A stretch of 64,000 nt of DNA from Dehalobacterium sp040766325 (GCA_040766325.1 JAXGQR010000005.1:1-64000), one strand, 5' to 3'; shown: positions 47,253-55,896, counted from the stretch's first letter. Numbers and translations are program-made. The notes: generated by a model from the sequence alone, not told the origin.

Positions 47253-47351
47253 ATGGAACATTTTTTAACCATACTATTAGGTTGCCTGAGTCCTGTATTA
47301 GTGTTCTTGGCAGTAATTTTTGGAGTACTGATAATAGCCGAAGGTAAATAA
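47253..47351 (+). CDS. 32-residue single-helix membrane peptide
   Basis: Encodes MEHFLTILLG, a hydrophobic stretch with one Cys, and ends IIAEGK. A strong AAGGAGGGTATAAATC ribosome site precedes the ATG. It is expressed divergently from the serpin gene. Could be a type I toxin-like or regulatory small membrane protein; nothing confirms this. Confidence 0.5.
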   Translation: MEHFLTILLGCLSPVLVFLAVIFGVLIIAEGK

Positions 47352-47474
47352 TAGAATATTGGATTATGGTTAATATTGTAATTACCATTTGTAAATAATA
47401 TAATTAAAGCAAACAAGTTTTTGACTTCATTGGGCAAATATGATAGATAGTGTTCATTAAGGAGGAAAGCAGCT

Positions 47475-47837
47475 GTGAAACTTTCTTGGGTTACATTATT
47501 TGTGAAAAACTTGGAAGAATCTTTAAGATTTTATCAGGAAATAGTAGGTCTTAACTTGGTTGAAAAGTTTAATGCCGGACCCGGTGTCGAGATTGCATTT
47601 TTGGGTAACGGAGAAACAAAAATTGAGTTAATACATAATGAAGCAATTAAAGAAGTTAATTTAGGTGAGAACATTTCCTTAGGATTTGAAGTAGACTCCC
47701 TCGATAAGATAATGGCTTTCGTTAAAGAAAAAGGGATAAACATCCATAGCGGACCGTTTCAGCCAAATCCTCACATTAAATTTTTCTTTATCATGGATCC
47801 AAACGGATTAAAAATTCAATTTGCCGAACACATATAG
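47475..47837 (+). CDS. VOC (glyoxalase/bleomycin-resistance) family protein
   Basis: A 120-residue protein with two beta-alpha-beta-beta-beta modules: WVTLFVKNLEESLRFYQEIVGL and FIMDPNGLKIQFAEHI at the end. Metal-dependent lyase or binding proteins of this fold act on small molecules; substrate unknown. GTG start after AAGGAGGA. Followed by a clear terminator. Confidence 0.85.
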   Translation: MKLSWVTLFVKNLEESLRFYQEIVGLNLVEKFNAGPGVEIAFLGNGETKIELIHNEAIKEVNLGENISLGFEVDSLDKIMAFVKEKGINIHSGPFQPNPHIKFFFIMDPNGLKIQFAEHI

Positions 47838-47859
47838 AGCATTTCCTTCTAAGATTAAG

Positions 47860-47885
47860 CATCTTCTTCGGAAGGTGTTTTTTTT
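47860..47885 (+). terminator. Terminator of the VOC gene
   Basis: CATCTTC-TTCG-GAAGGTG hairpin with a stable TTCG tetraloop, followed by eleven T-rich bases. Confidence 0.8.
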
Positions 47886-48046
47886 ATTTAAGATAATCAT
47901 TACAATTTTTTATCAATGGCCCCTCCACGATAAATTTATTTAATTAGAGACCCATACCATTTTATGTTATATTGTTTTAGAGATCATAAACCTGATATTG
48001 CTCTCGGGTAATCACAGTCAAAAATACTATGACGCAGGTGAAAATC

Positions 48047-48820
48047 ATGTCTTTAGTTGCCGGAATAGATGTCGGGTCGACATCAACAAAAGCTGTTCTG
48101 TTAAACGGATCGGAAAATCATTATTTAATCCGTCCCACCGGATGGAGTCCTCGTGATGCCGGAACCGCTATTTTAGATGATCTCCTTAAGATATCCGGTT
48201 TTTCCAAGGATCAGTTGAAAAAAATTGTTGCAACAGGATACGGCCGGGTCTCCCTTACCTTTGCTGACAAAGCGGTGACAGAGATTACATGTCATGCCCG
48301 CGGTGCCGCTTACTTAGTTCCCGGGCTTGATACGATCATCGATATTGGCGGGCAGGACAGTAAATTAATCAAAGTTAACAGTTTCGGACAGGTACTGGAC
48401 TTCTTTATGAACGATAAATGTGCCGCCGGGACCGGACGCTTTTTGCAAATCATGGCCAATGCTTTAGGATTTGACGTTTCTGATTTAGGCAACCTTCCCC
48501 CGGAGGAACCGGTTACCATCAGCAACATGTGCACCGTCTTTGCCGAATCCGAGGTGATTGGTCTTTTAGCCCAAGGTGTCTCAAAAAATGCAATTGTTGC
48601 CGGCCTCCATCAAGCTATTGCCCGGAGAATTTCATCAATGGTCCGGAAACTTGGAAATTATGACAGAATCGTATTTACCGGAGGGGTAGCCCTCAATCGC
48701 GGCGTACATCAGTGTTTGGAGAATGAGCTAAGTAAGACGGTCTATATACCCAAAGAATGTCAATTAGCAGGTGCATTAGGTGCAGCTTTGATTGCCCAAG
48801 ATTTACTGAGAAAGGATTAA
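48047..48820 (+). CDS. 2-hydroxyacyl-CoA-dehydratase-type activator ATPase (YjiL/HgdC-like)
   Basis: An ASKHA-fold ATPase: phosphate-1 motif VAGIDVGSTSTKAVLL, DIGGQDSK, and the cluster-binding cysteines in MNDKCAAGTGRF and SNMCTVFAESE, which join two subunits around one 4Fe-4S cluster. The reduced activator injects a low-potential electron into its partner using ATP. The ATG at 48047 follows AGGTGAAAATC and is preferred over 48029. It is 22 bases upstream of its partner, so they form an operon. Confidence 0.9.
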   Translation: MSLVAGIDVGSTSTKAVLLNGSENHYLIRPTGWSPRDAGTAILDDLLKISGFSKDQLKKIVATGYGRVSLTFADKAVTEITCHARGAAYLVPGLDTIIDIGGQDSKLIKVNSFGQVLDFFMNDKCAAGTGRFLQIMANALGFDVSDLGNLPPEEPVTISNMCTVFAESEVIGLLAQGVSKNAIVAGLHQAIARRISSMVRKLGNYDRIVFTGGVALNRGVHQCLENELSKTVYIPKECQLAGALGAALIAQDLLRKD

Positions 48821-48842
48821 ATTATACTTAGGAGGATGCCAG

Positions 48843-49991
48843 ATGAAAGTTAATTTTTTAGAATCGTTTAACGATATTAGAGATAAAAATATGCTTACTC
48901 TCAAAGGAGCAAAGGAGAATGGCCAAAAAGTCGTCGGCTTCTATTGCACTTACGGCCCACAGGAATTAGCTATTGCGGCAGGAGCGATACCCGTTGGTTT
49001 ATGCGGCACCAGAGAGGAACCGATTGCCGCTGCAGAAGCCGATCTGCCCCGAAATCTCTGCCCCTTGATTAAATCTTCCTATGGCTTTGGGAAAACTGAT
49101 AAATGCCCTTATTTCCACTTCTCTGACATTGTGATTGGTGAAACTACATGTGACGGAAAGAAAAAAATGTTTGAATTGATGCGTCAGTTCAAAAAGGTTC
49201 ATGTAATGAATCTGCCCCAAGATCAACACCAACCGGCATCCTTGGAAATGATGTATGAGGAAATGGTCCGGCTGAAGAAAGTTCTGGAAGCGGAACTGGA
49301 TACGGAAATTACGGATGAGGCCATTGGTGCGGCAATCAATGTGGTCAACCGTGAACGCAAAGCCCTGAAAGCATTGTTCGATCTAAATCAAAACAAACCG
49401 GCCTTGATTTCCGGATCTGACCTTTTAAAAGTTTCCTTCCAAATCAGCTTCCATTCCGACCGGGAGGAACGTATTTCTCTTCTTAATACTTTAATCAACG
49501 AAATAAAAGAAAAAGCTAAAGAGGGGTTTTGTGTGGGAGATTCCTCTACCCCACGCATTCTTCTAACAGGCACACCGGTAGGATTAGGCTGTGAAAAAGT
49601 GATTAACCTGGTTGAAGAATCCGGTGGTTTAGTAGTTACTATGGAGAATTGTGGAGGTTATAAAACCCTGGATTTGCCGGTAGCTGAAGACAGTAGCCAA
49701 GATAAATTAATGCTTTTAGCCCAAAGATATTTAAAGATTCCCTGTTCTGTAATGACACCAAACACAGACCGTTTGATTCTGTTGGAAAAAATGATTAATG
49801 ATTTTAAAGTTGACGGGGTGATTGACCTTACCTGGCAAGCGTGCCACACATATAATATCGAATCTTATTTTGTTGCAGATCTTGTTAAGAGCAAGGCGAA
49901 CCTTCCTTTCCTTCATCTGGAAACGGATTATTCAAACTCTGATTTAGAAACCTTGCGCTTGCGTATTAATGCTTTCTTAGAAATGATGTAA
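48843..49991 (+). CDS. Double-cubane-cluster anaerobic reductase (2-hydroxyacyl-CoA dehydratase D family, YjiM-like)
   Basis: A 382-residue HgdB-like subunit with the cluster cysteines in FYCTYGPQE, LPRNLCPLIKSSYGF and a following KCPYF, plus ACHTYNIES. Single-subunit members paired with one activator are the double-cubane-cluster proteins, which do ATP-driven reductions of small substrates rather than acyl-CoA dehydration. The natural substrate is unknown. The convergent gene is saoD, across one shared terminator. Confidence 0.85.
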   Translation: MKVNFLESFNDIRDKNMLTLKGAKENGQKVVGFYCTYGPQELAIAAGAIPVGLCGTREEPIAAAEADLPRNLCPLIKSSYGFGKTDKCPYFHFSDIVIGETTCDGKKKMFELMRQFKKVHVMNLPQDQHQPASLEMMYEEMVRLKKVLEAELDTEITDEAIGAAINVVNRERKALKALFDLNQNKPALISGSDLLKVSFQISFHSDREERISLLNTLINEIKEKAKEGFCVGDSSTPRILLTGTPVGLGCEKVINLVEESGGLVVTMENCGGYKTLDLPVAEDSSQDKLMLLAQRYLKIPCSVMTPNTDRLILLEKMINDFKVDGVIDLTWQACHTYNIESYFVADLVKSKANLPFLHLETDYSNSDLETLRLRINAFLEMM

Positions 49992-50003
49992 ATGATATAT
50001 TAT

Positions 50004-50033
50004 AAAAAACCCGGGAAAACCCCCGGGTTTTTT
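50004..50033. terminator. Bidirectional terminator
   Basis: AAAAAACCCGGG and CCCGGGTTTTTT form a perfect 12-bp stem. It ends both the reductase operon and the minus-strand sao operon. Confidence 0.9.
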
Positions 50034-50069
50034 AATGCCCTTTTTTCTGCAGAAACAAAAGGATTAAGA

Positions 50070-50402
50070 TTACAGTGTAATAACCTGATCAATACCGGCG
50101 CCGCCTAAAACTGCATAAAGATTGGGGAAACAGCCGATACCGGCATTGCTAACGAGTTTATCCTCAATACCTCTTTTGATGGCACATTGATCGCAAGCCA
50201 TGAGGACAGTGCCATATTTTTCGCTGATCTTTTGGAGATCCTCTCCCATTTCAGTAGCCTTTAGGAGACAAAAAGTATTGTCAAAGAAAAACATCATTCC
50301 TGCTACTTCGGCCCCATGTCTGTCATCCAAAAGTTGGGGAATAATCATCGTTTTGAGAATTTCATGGCTGTTAGTTGTAGAGAAAATATAAGCTACTCTC
50401 AT
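50070..50402 (-). CDS. saoD: DsrE-related protein SaoD
   Basis: A 110-residue DsrE/DsrF-like fold: opens MRVAYIFSTTNSHEILKTMI and has MACDQCAIKRGI with Cys70 and Cys73, plus Cys45. Sulfur-relay DsrE proteins carry a persulfide or metal-thiolate on such cysteines. Context makes it the last gene of the sao operon, 67 bases after saoA. Ribosome site AAAGGAAGTAATACT. It may hand over the metal or sulfur ligand in the cytosol; this is inference. Intact. Confidence 0.82.
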   Translation of the reverse strand: MRVAYIFSTTNSHEILKTMIIPQLLDDRHGAEVAGMMFFFDNTFCLLKATEMGEDLQKISEKYGTVLMACDQCAIKRGIEDKLVSNAGIGCFPNLYAVLGGAGIDQVITL

Positions 50403-50469
50403 AGTATTACTTCCTTTCCTTTTATATTTTTTAGTCTAATATTTTCAGGGCTCATGCAATCCCCTAAAT

Positions 50470-51259
50470 CTATCCGGCATGTTCCATACCGATATTGAAG
50501 GATTCCGATAAATATAGGGCAAGTTGCTCCTTGTGATGTAAATATTTAGTGCTGTGCCGATTACGTGGACGCGCCATATCCAAGTAATAGTCAGCAATGA
50601 TCTCACCTTCCCGCGGACTCATCACAATCACCCGGTCCGCCATATAAACAGCTTCATCAACATCATGGGTAACCATAATGGTTGTGGTATTAGCAGCCAT
50701 GAGAAGAGTGTAAAGTTCCTCCTGCATCAATTGGCGCATCTGGAAGTCAATAGCAGCCAATGGTTCGTCTAAGAGCAGCAGTTCAGGCGCAGCTGCTATC
50801 GCCCGCATCACAGCAACTCTTTGCTTCATCCCCCCGGAAAGCTCCTTGGGATATTTTTTCTCGTTACCGCTAAGATGGGACATTTTTAATAATTGAGTAA
50901 GGCGATTTTGTTTTTCCTCCTTACTGGCATGGCGCAGTTTAAGGGCGTAAAGAATATTTTCTTCAACCGTCATCCAGGGAAAAAGGGCATAACCCTGAAA
51001 AACAAAACCTCTGTCCGGCCCGGGACCGTGGATCGGCATATCATTAATATAAATGTTGCCCCTTTCTGCCTGCAAAAAAGCCGGCAACGATCGTGAGAAG
51101 GGTTGTCTTGCCGCAACCGGAGGGACCGACGAGGCAAACCATCTCCTTTTCCTTTACCCGCAAATTAATATCTCCCAAAACAACATGTTCATTGTTTTTA
51201 GATTTATCAGCATATACCTTTCGGATATGTTCGATCCGTAAAATATCCCGTTTTCCCAA
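50470..51259 (-). pseudogene. saoA: ABC transporter ATP-binding protein SaoA, one frameshift
   Basis: SsuB/TauB-like ATPase of about 262 residues. Walker A VGPSGCGKTTLL lies in the first fragment, and signature LSGGMKQRVAV, Walker B LLLLDEP and the switch H in VTHDVDEAV in the second. The frame breaks in a run of six A (51074-51079 on the plus strand); removing one base joins LTIVAGF to LQAERGNIYIND perfectly. TTG start with GGGAGG. It energises SaoP. The homopolymer nature makes a sequencing error or slippage possible. All nucleotide-binding motifs are intact. Confidence 0.82.
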
Positions 51260-51297
51260 AATCTCGTATCCTCCCTGTATATCATAGATAGATCAAA

Positions 51298-52071
51298 TCA
51301 ACGCCAGCGCATCAAAATACCCCCGACAGATAAAAGTAATTTGTCAATTAAAAAACCAACCAAGCCCGCGATAACCATCAATGCCAGCAGCATATCCGTC
51401 CGCATCATGATTTGCGCTTGAACCATACAGTAACCGAAACCGGCACTGGTAGCAATAAATTCCGCTCAGATAACGGACATCCAACCCAGCCCGATGGCCA
51501 AACGCCCACCGGTGAAAATCCCGGGGAAAGAACCTGGTAGCACTACGTCTCGGATAACCTGCCATCTGGTGGCACCCAAAGAACGGGCGGCATAATAATA
51601 ATTCCGGTCAATGTCTTGGACGGCATTGATGGTATTAATTATCATGGTAAAAACTCCGGTAAAGGCGATCAGAAAAACTGTAGGTCCATCTCCCAAGCCG
51701 AACCAAATAATAGCAAGGGGGACCCATGCCATTACCGGTACTTGACGCGCGGAATTGATAAAGGGCGCCAGAGCTTTATTGGCGGCATTGGAATAGCCCA
51801 TTAAAAGACCAATGGGTACGCCAATGCAAAAAGCATAGCTGAAGCCCAACAAAACACGACGCATGGTGATGGCCAGGTTAAGCAATATCTCTTTTGAGGT
51901 AAGCGCCTCAAAAAAGGCGAAAACCACACTCTGAAAGGTCGGCAGCACCATATGGTTTGTTGTGCGGTTGCCGGCAACGTACCAGATAAGACATGCTGCA
52001 AGCAGGATTAATAAGGAATAGGAACGGCCATCGCTGACAGGTCCGGGAATTTTATCTCTGCTGACTGCCAT
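51298..52071 (-). CDS. saoP: ABC transporter permease SaoP with an in-frame UGA at codon 202
   Basis: TauC/SsuC-like permease of 257 codons from ATG 52071 (after AAAGGAG), with six helices and the EAA loop YYAARSLGATRWQVIRDVVLP. The frame is interrupted only by TGA at 51466-51468, between GLGWMSVI and AEFIATSAGFGYCM, in the helix following the EAA loop. The downstream frame continues with no further lesion to MRWR and a TGA. Homologous importers have a small residue here. Options are selenocysteine, a nonsense mutation (for example from GGA) or a read error. It overlaps the previous substrate-binding protein by 64 bases. Confidence 0.75.
51428..51448 (-). promoter_or_regulatory. SECIS-like hairpin 3' of the saoP UGA
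   Basis: On the coding strand CAGT-G-CCG-GTTT-CGG-TT-ACTG folds into a hairpin. The four-base apical loop begins with G and starts 25 bases after the UGA, within the 16-37 base spacing usually required by bacterial SECIS. The stem is short with an asymmetric internal loop, so chance is not excluded. Confidence 0.3.
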
Positions 52072-52826
52072 TTGGTATACTCCTTTCTGCCCATTTCCTG
52101 AGAGAAAAGGAATGTCATTGCCTCGCAAAAAGGACGATATTCCTTAATTTCTGCTGCTGCATTTTCGATTGACAGGAGCAGGGCGGGATAAAGTTGGGAA
52201 TTATAAAAATCCTTACTGACAACAAGTACGGAAGTAGGGATCTTTGACTCAATCAAAAGATACTGATAATCGAGAGTAACTGCTGTCGCAATATCCAAGA
52301 CTGCAGCATCTATCTGTCCAGCACTTAAAGCATATGGCAAAGAAGTAGCAAGCACAGGATGATATGCAGCATCCGCATAATATGAAGCCATGAGAATTTC
52401 CTTCTGTCTTTCCTGCCCATTCATAAAACCGATGTGTTCCGGTACCTTCCCTGGGTCTTTAAAAACCAGCGCTTCACTGTTATAGGTGAGAGGTCCGGCA
52501 AGAAGAAAATCATCTGTTTTTCCTAAAAAGGCAGCTGCCGCATCAGGACACAAGACGGCAGCATCTAATTCTCCACTGGTAAGGCTCCAGGTACTTTTGC
52601 TGCTGCAGCAATCCATCATCAGGTAAGAGCTGAATCCATCAGTGAATTTAATGTCAAATTGGTTGCTGCCATAATGCTTAATGGCATAATTAACAAGCAT
52701 CCCCGCGGTATTATTGGGACAGCCAATCACCGCAGAATCCTGCCTTTTTTCATTACAGCCAAAAACAAGGAAGGATACAATTAACACACAAAAAAATTGT
52801 GTGAACCTTAGCTTAGGCAATACCAT
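52008..52826 (-). CDS. Second ABC substrate-binding lipoprotein of the sao operon, with Cys-Cys
   Basis: A 272-residue NitT/TauT-like binding protein with lipoprotein signal (lipobox FLVFGC). Key cysteines are Cys36 (VIGCPNN), the pair Cys73-Cys74 (MMDCCSSK), and a Cys in AAVLCPDAA. These sit where the ligand loops of NrtA/SsuA-type proteins lie, suggesting soft-metal binding. It starts inside the saoB stop region (coupled) and is intact. It could itself be the protein meant by SaoB, with the larger neighbour as an extra; I cannot settle which. Confidence 0.72.
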   Translation of the reverse strand: MVLPKLRFTQFFCVLIVSFLVFGCNEKRQDSAVIGCPNNTAGMLVNYAIKHYGSNQFDIKFTDGFSSYLMMDCCSSKSTWSLTSGELDAAVLCPDAAAAFLGKTDDFLLAGPLTYNSEALVFKDPGKVPEHIGFMNGQERQKEILMASYYADAAYHPVLATSLPYALSAGQIDAAVLDIATAVTLDYQYLLIESKIPTSVLVVSKDFYNSQLYPALLLSIENAAAEIKEYRPFCEAMTFLFSQEMGRKEYTKWQSAEIKFPDLSAMAVPIPY

Positions 52827-54052
52827 CAATTTCTTTGGCAACTTTCATGAACTCTTCAAATGTCATGCCTACTGGTAAGACCGGGTCAACCTTTTCCTTG
52901 ATAAATTTTTGGAAATCAGGTGCTCCGCATTCATAGGCACGATTCATGGCGTCAGGTGCCCAAACCTTATCCAATTCATCCATGGTCAAATCGGGATAAT
53001 AATCTTCAGGGATATTCCAACGATCATGTTCCGCAAACCATGTTTTAAAATTACCTTCAGACATTTCCCAGTTGATGGTCCGGCCTTCGGCAATAATCTT
53101 CGTCCAAATTGTGCGCAGGCTTACTTCAACCGGAACATCAAAATACTCGGAGAAAATTTCTGCTGCTTTATAGGGGTGCTGATATAAATATTGAATCGAA
53201 AGAACATGGGCATACATAAGACGAGTTGCCAAATTGGGATAATTTTTAAGAAAATCTGTGTTGGCACCGAGTACACAGTGAATACCGGCATTTTCACCGG
53301 AAGTTTCATTGGTCGCTGATCCCCAACTCGTTGCCAAGATATGGCCGACACCTTCATATTCCGCATAGGAACCCCAAAGGGTCACAACAGGTAAAGCCAT
53401 CTAATTGTCCAGCCTTAAATGCAAAATATTCATCATAATCCTTCATATCAAACACTTCATAATTACTGACGTCCACCGGGCAGCCAACAGCTTGGGCAAC
53501 CTCATTCCAACTTGTCGTGGTTGCAGCATTACTTCCAATTGCCAGTCTCTTTCCAAGTAAATCATCTGCGGTTTTTATATCGTTTGAAACCACCAGATAC
53601 CAAGAACCGCCGGTATGATTGCCGGAGGCAATGGCAAAGGGAGCACCGTTATTAATTGCGGTGACCTGTCCGGCTGCAAAACCCATATAGGCTGCATCCA
53701 TTTGTCCGGCTGACATTGCTTCATAAACCTTGCCTGTCTTAGTCAAATTAAATTTGATACCCAGGTTCTCATAGATACCGGCAGCTTCACCAATAGGACC
53801 GGCTATCATATGATCACAATCCCGGAATCCGATTTCCACAACCTTGTTTTTTTCTTCCTCTGTCAATGCAGGCAGAGCTGCATTAATAGCGTCATAATCA
53901 ACATTAACCAAAGCACCATACTTTTCTTCCCAAGAATCACCTTTAACATTTGTTCCCTCACTTTCTGAGGGTGTACTGCTGCTGCCGCAAGATGTCAGTA
54001 TAAATAAAGACATTAAACAGCATAAGCAGAACAAGACACTCCGCTTTTTCAT
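52813..54052 (-). pseudogene. saoB: ABC substrate-binding lipoprotein SaoB, one frameshift
   Basis: Start ATG 54052 after AAAGGGGG, lipoprotein signal (LTSCGS), then a NitT/TauT-like fold: EIGFRDCDHMIAGPIGEAAGIY, AGQMDAAYMG. Cys222-Cys223 in GQLDGFTCCDPWGSY lie at the hinge position where SsuA/NrtA proteins hold a ligand residue. The frame breaks right after this, at the AAA/CCCC junction 53372-53378; dropping one base joins CCDP to WGSYAEYEGVGHIL perfectly. About 412 residues when repaired. Cys-Cys in this family is sometimes Cys-Sec. Either real inactivation or an indel error. Confidence 0.8.
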
Positions 54053-54086
54053 GGTATCCCCCTTTTCCTTTATTTTTTTAAATAAA

Positions 54087-54539
54087 TTAACAGCAGTCTT
54101 CCATATCAGCAGAAAAAATGTTAAAAATTTCTTCATCCTGAATTCGATAGATCCCATAGCCAACATAGCTGCCCTTCGACCCAGAGAGGATGAATTCCGT
54201 AGGCGGTTTCTTATCAATATCTTTGAATTCTATAACTACATGTTCCAGAGGTGCCGGTTCCATCTTTGTGATGTGGGGAGTATCTCCTGCTAATATGGCA
54301 ATGATTTTGTTTCTTTCCTTATCATAGGAAAAAACAACCAAGATATCCTCTTGCCCGTCATCGTTTAGATCGGTAACCGCACCCATTAAAGGAGTCTGCT
54401 CAAAATTCGCCTCATAGACGGCATACAGGGGATGTGCCTTCACTTCATCAGGTAACTTCATCCCTTGATTAAAATAAGGGTAAGAAAATATCACTGCCAC
54501 TAATAACAGTGCCCCCAAAAGCCATTTGCCCCTTTTCAC
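54087..54539 (-). CDS. saoC: Cys-Cys-COOH protein SaoC
   Basis: A 150-residue exported protein with an N-terminal helix (GKWLLGALLLVAVIF) and a body with DLNDDGQEDILVVFSY, resembling an FG-GAP-like module. The last four residues are Glu-Asp-Cys-Cys, directly before TAA: the terminal Cys-Cys that defines SaoC, in which one position is often selenocysteine. Both codons here are ordinary Cys (TGC TGT). GTG start two bases after the saoE stop. It likely passes a metal or organometal between thiol sites outside the membrane; this is inference. Confidence 0.85.
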   Translation of the reverse strand: MKRGKWLLGALLLVAVIFSYPYFNQGMKLPDEVKAHPLYAVYEANFEQTPLMGAVTDLNDDGQEDILVVFSYDKERNKIIAILAGDTPHITKMEPAPLEHVVIEFKDIDKKPPTEFILSGSKGSYVGYGIYRIQDEEIFNIFSADMEDCC

Positions 54540-54541
54540 GG

Positions 54542-55624
54542 TCACACCTGCTTTATTAATATTTTTTTGAATTTCGGCCAGCGCGCCCAGACACAAAAGG
54601 CTATAATAATTAAAGCGCATATAGCTTCTAACCAATTGGGAAAAGAAACAGATAACTTATCTGCCAAGTCAAGCTTGCCCTGATTGATGCTGACATCAAA
54701 AACAGGCACGAAATCGACTAATATAAGGTTGGTTAAATAACCCAGTAAAACCGCTATTATAATCAGCGAAATACAATAAATAAGTACCGTTCGCTTGCCA
54801 ATCATTCTATGTATACTGATAATCTCCGGCAGATTTGTTGCTGTCCCCGTTATTAGAAATGTAATGGCTACACCCGGCGCCGCCCCTGCCCCAATCAGCG
54901 CTGCAATGAACGGGATATGCCCAACCGCGCACACATACATAATTGCCCCCAGTACGGCAATACCCAGTATCGATACCATATCAGGCCGGCTGAGATATCT
55001 CTGGATAAATGACATGGGAACCATCGTAAAAATAAAGGCCGCCAAAAGTGCACCCGGTACAATGTATTGACTTACTTCCTTCCCTAAAAAACAGAAACCC
55101 CATTTCAACCCACTGACAACCCTCTGAATAAATGAGGGTTTTACCGACTTGGACATATCAGATTGCCCTATCGGTTGCTGCAGTGTTGCGGCCATGGGGT
55201 GCACCAACTCGTTTCCTCCCAAATAATTTCCAATGCTGCCAATAATAATCGGAATAAACAACCCTGCTGCAACATAGATTGCCGTAATACGCGGACCAAG
55301 AGTGGCCAGGGAAATCAACACTGCTGCCGGATTGATGATTGGTGTGGCAATCATAAAAGCCAATACATTACCCAGGTAAGCCCCGGAATAATAAAGGCTT
55401 AGACCTAACGGGATCACGCCGCAGCTGCAGATAGGCAGCAAGGCACCGGATATGGTAGCTTTAAATAAGGAAATAAGCTTTTTATTGCCCAAATTACGCT
55501 GCAAAACCTCCGGCCGCAAAAAATTGTGGAGCATACCCGCTAATAGAAAACTGAAAATCAACCAGCAAGAAACACTTTTCAGCAGGCTCCATGTATTGTA
55601 AATCAGTGATTCGATAAATTCCAT
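54542..55624 (-). CDS. saoE: Efflux permease SaoE (ArsP/DUF318-like)
   Basis: A 360-residue permease with about eight to ten helices. The motif LPICSCGVIPLG (Cys near residues 60-62) and YYSGAYLGNVLAFMIATPIINPAA are those of the permease family that includes ArsP, an exporter of trivalent organoarsenicals through vicinal cysteines. A second half repeats as VCAVGHIPFIAALIGAGAAPG. It is intact and overlaps no neighbour except saoC's possible upstream start. Role: export of the metal or organometal product. Confidence 0.85.
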   Translation of the reverse strand: MEFIESLIYNTWSLLKSVSCWLIFSFLLAGMLHNFLRPEVLQRNLGNKKLISLFKATISGALLPICSCGVIPLGLSLYYSGAYLGNVLAFMIATPIINPAAVLISLATLGPRITAIYVAAGLFIPIIIGSIGNYLGGNELVHPMAATLQQPIGQSDMSKSVKPSFIQRVVSGLKWGFCFLGKEVSQYIVPGALLAAFIFTMVPMSFIQRYLSRPDMVSILGIAVLGAIMYVCAVGHIPFIAALIGAGAAPGVAITFLITGTATNLPEIISIHRMIGKRTVLIYCISLIIIAVLLGYLTNLILVDFVPVFDVSINQGKLDLADKLSVSFPNWLEAICALIIIAFCVWARWPKFKKILIKQV

Positions 55625-55629
55625 AATTG

Positions 55630-55896
55630 TTATTCCATCTCACTAAGGGCTTTTTCAACCGCCTCGGTGATTATCCGTTTATTAAAATAACCTTCCTCGT
55701 ATTTATCCCGGCCGTTAATGATCAGCATACCTCGCGTAACCATACCGTATTTGGGAATATAGTCCATATCGACCCCCGCCGTATAAAGACGTAAATCAAT
55801 TTTGTCCGGATGTTTTCCCGCCAAATCCTTAAGAAGACTGCCGTAAGCGTCACAGCAAGGGCAGGTGTTAATGAATTCCAGCAAAACTTTTCCCAT
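55630..55896 (-). CDS. saoT: Thioredoxin-like protein SaoT
   Basis: An 88-residue minimal thioredoxin-fold protein. Redox motif CPCC at residues 12-15 (TCPCCDAYG), and a cis-Pro-like region VTRGMLIINGRDKYEEG. It carries a third adjacent Cys, so the site can chelate soft metals as well as shuttle electrons. First gene of the operon, GGAGGAGG ribosome site and five bases before saoE. Intact. In related proteins a Cys here is replaced by selenocysteine. Confidence 0.85.
   Translation of the reverse strand: MGKVLLEFINTCPCCDAYGSLLKDLAGKHPDKIDLRLYTAGVDMDYIPKYGMVTRGMLIINGRDKYEEGYFNKRIITEAVEKALSEME

Noticed and set aside
54087..54089. Selenocysteine in SaoC, SaoT or SaoB
   Set aside because: The key positions are ordinary Cys codons (TGC/TGT) and SaoC ends in TAA, so only saoP has a candidate UGA.
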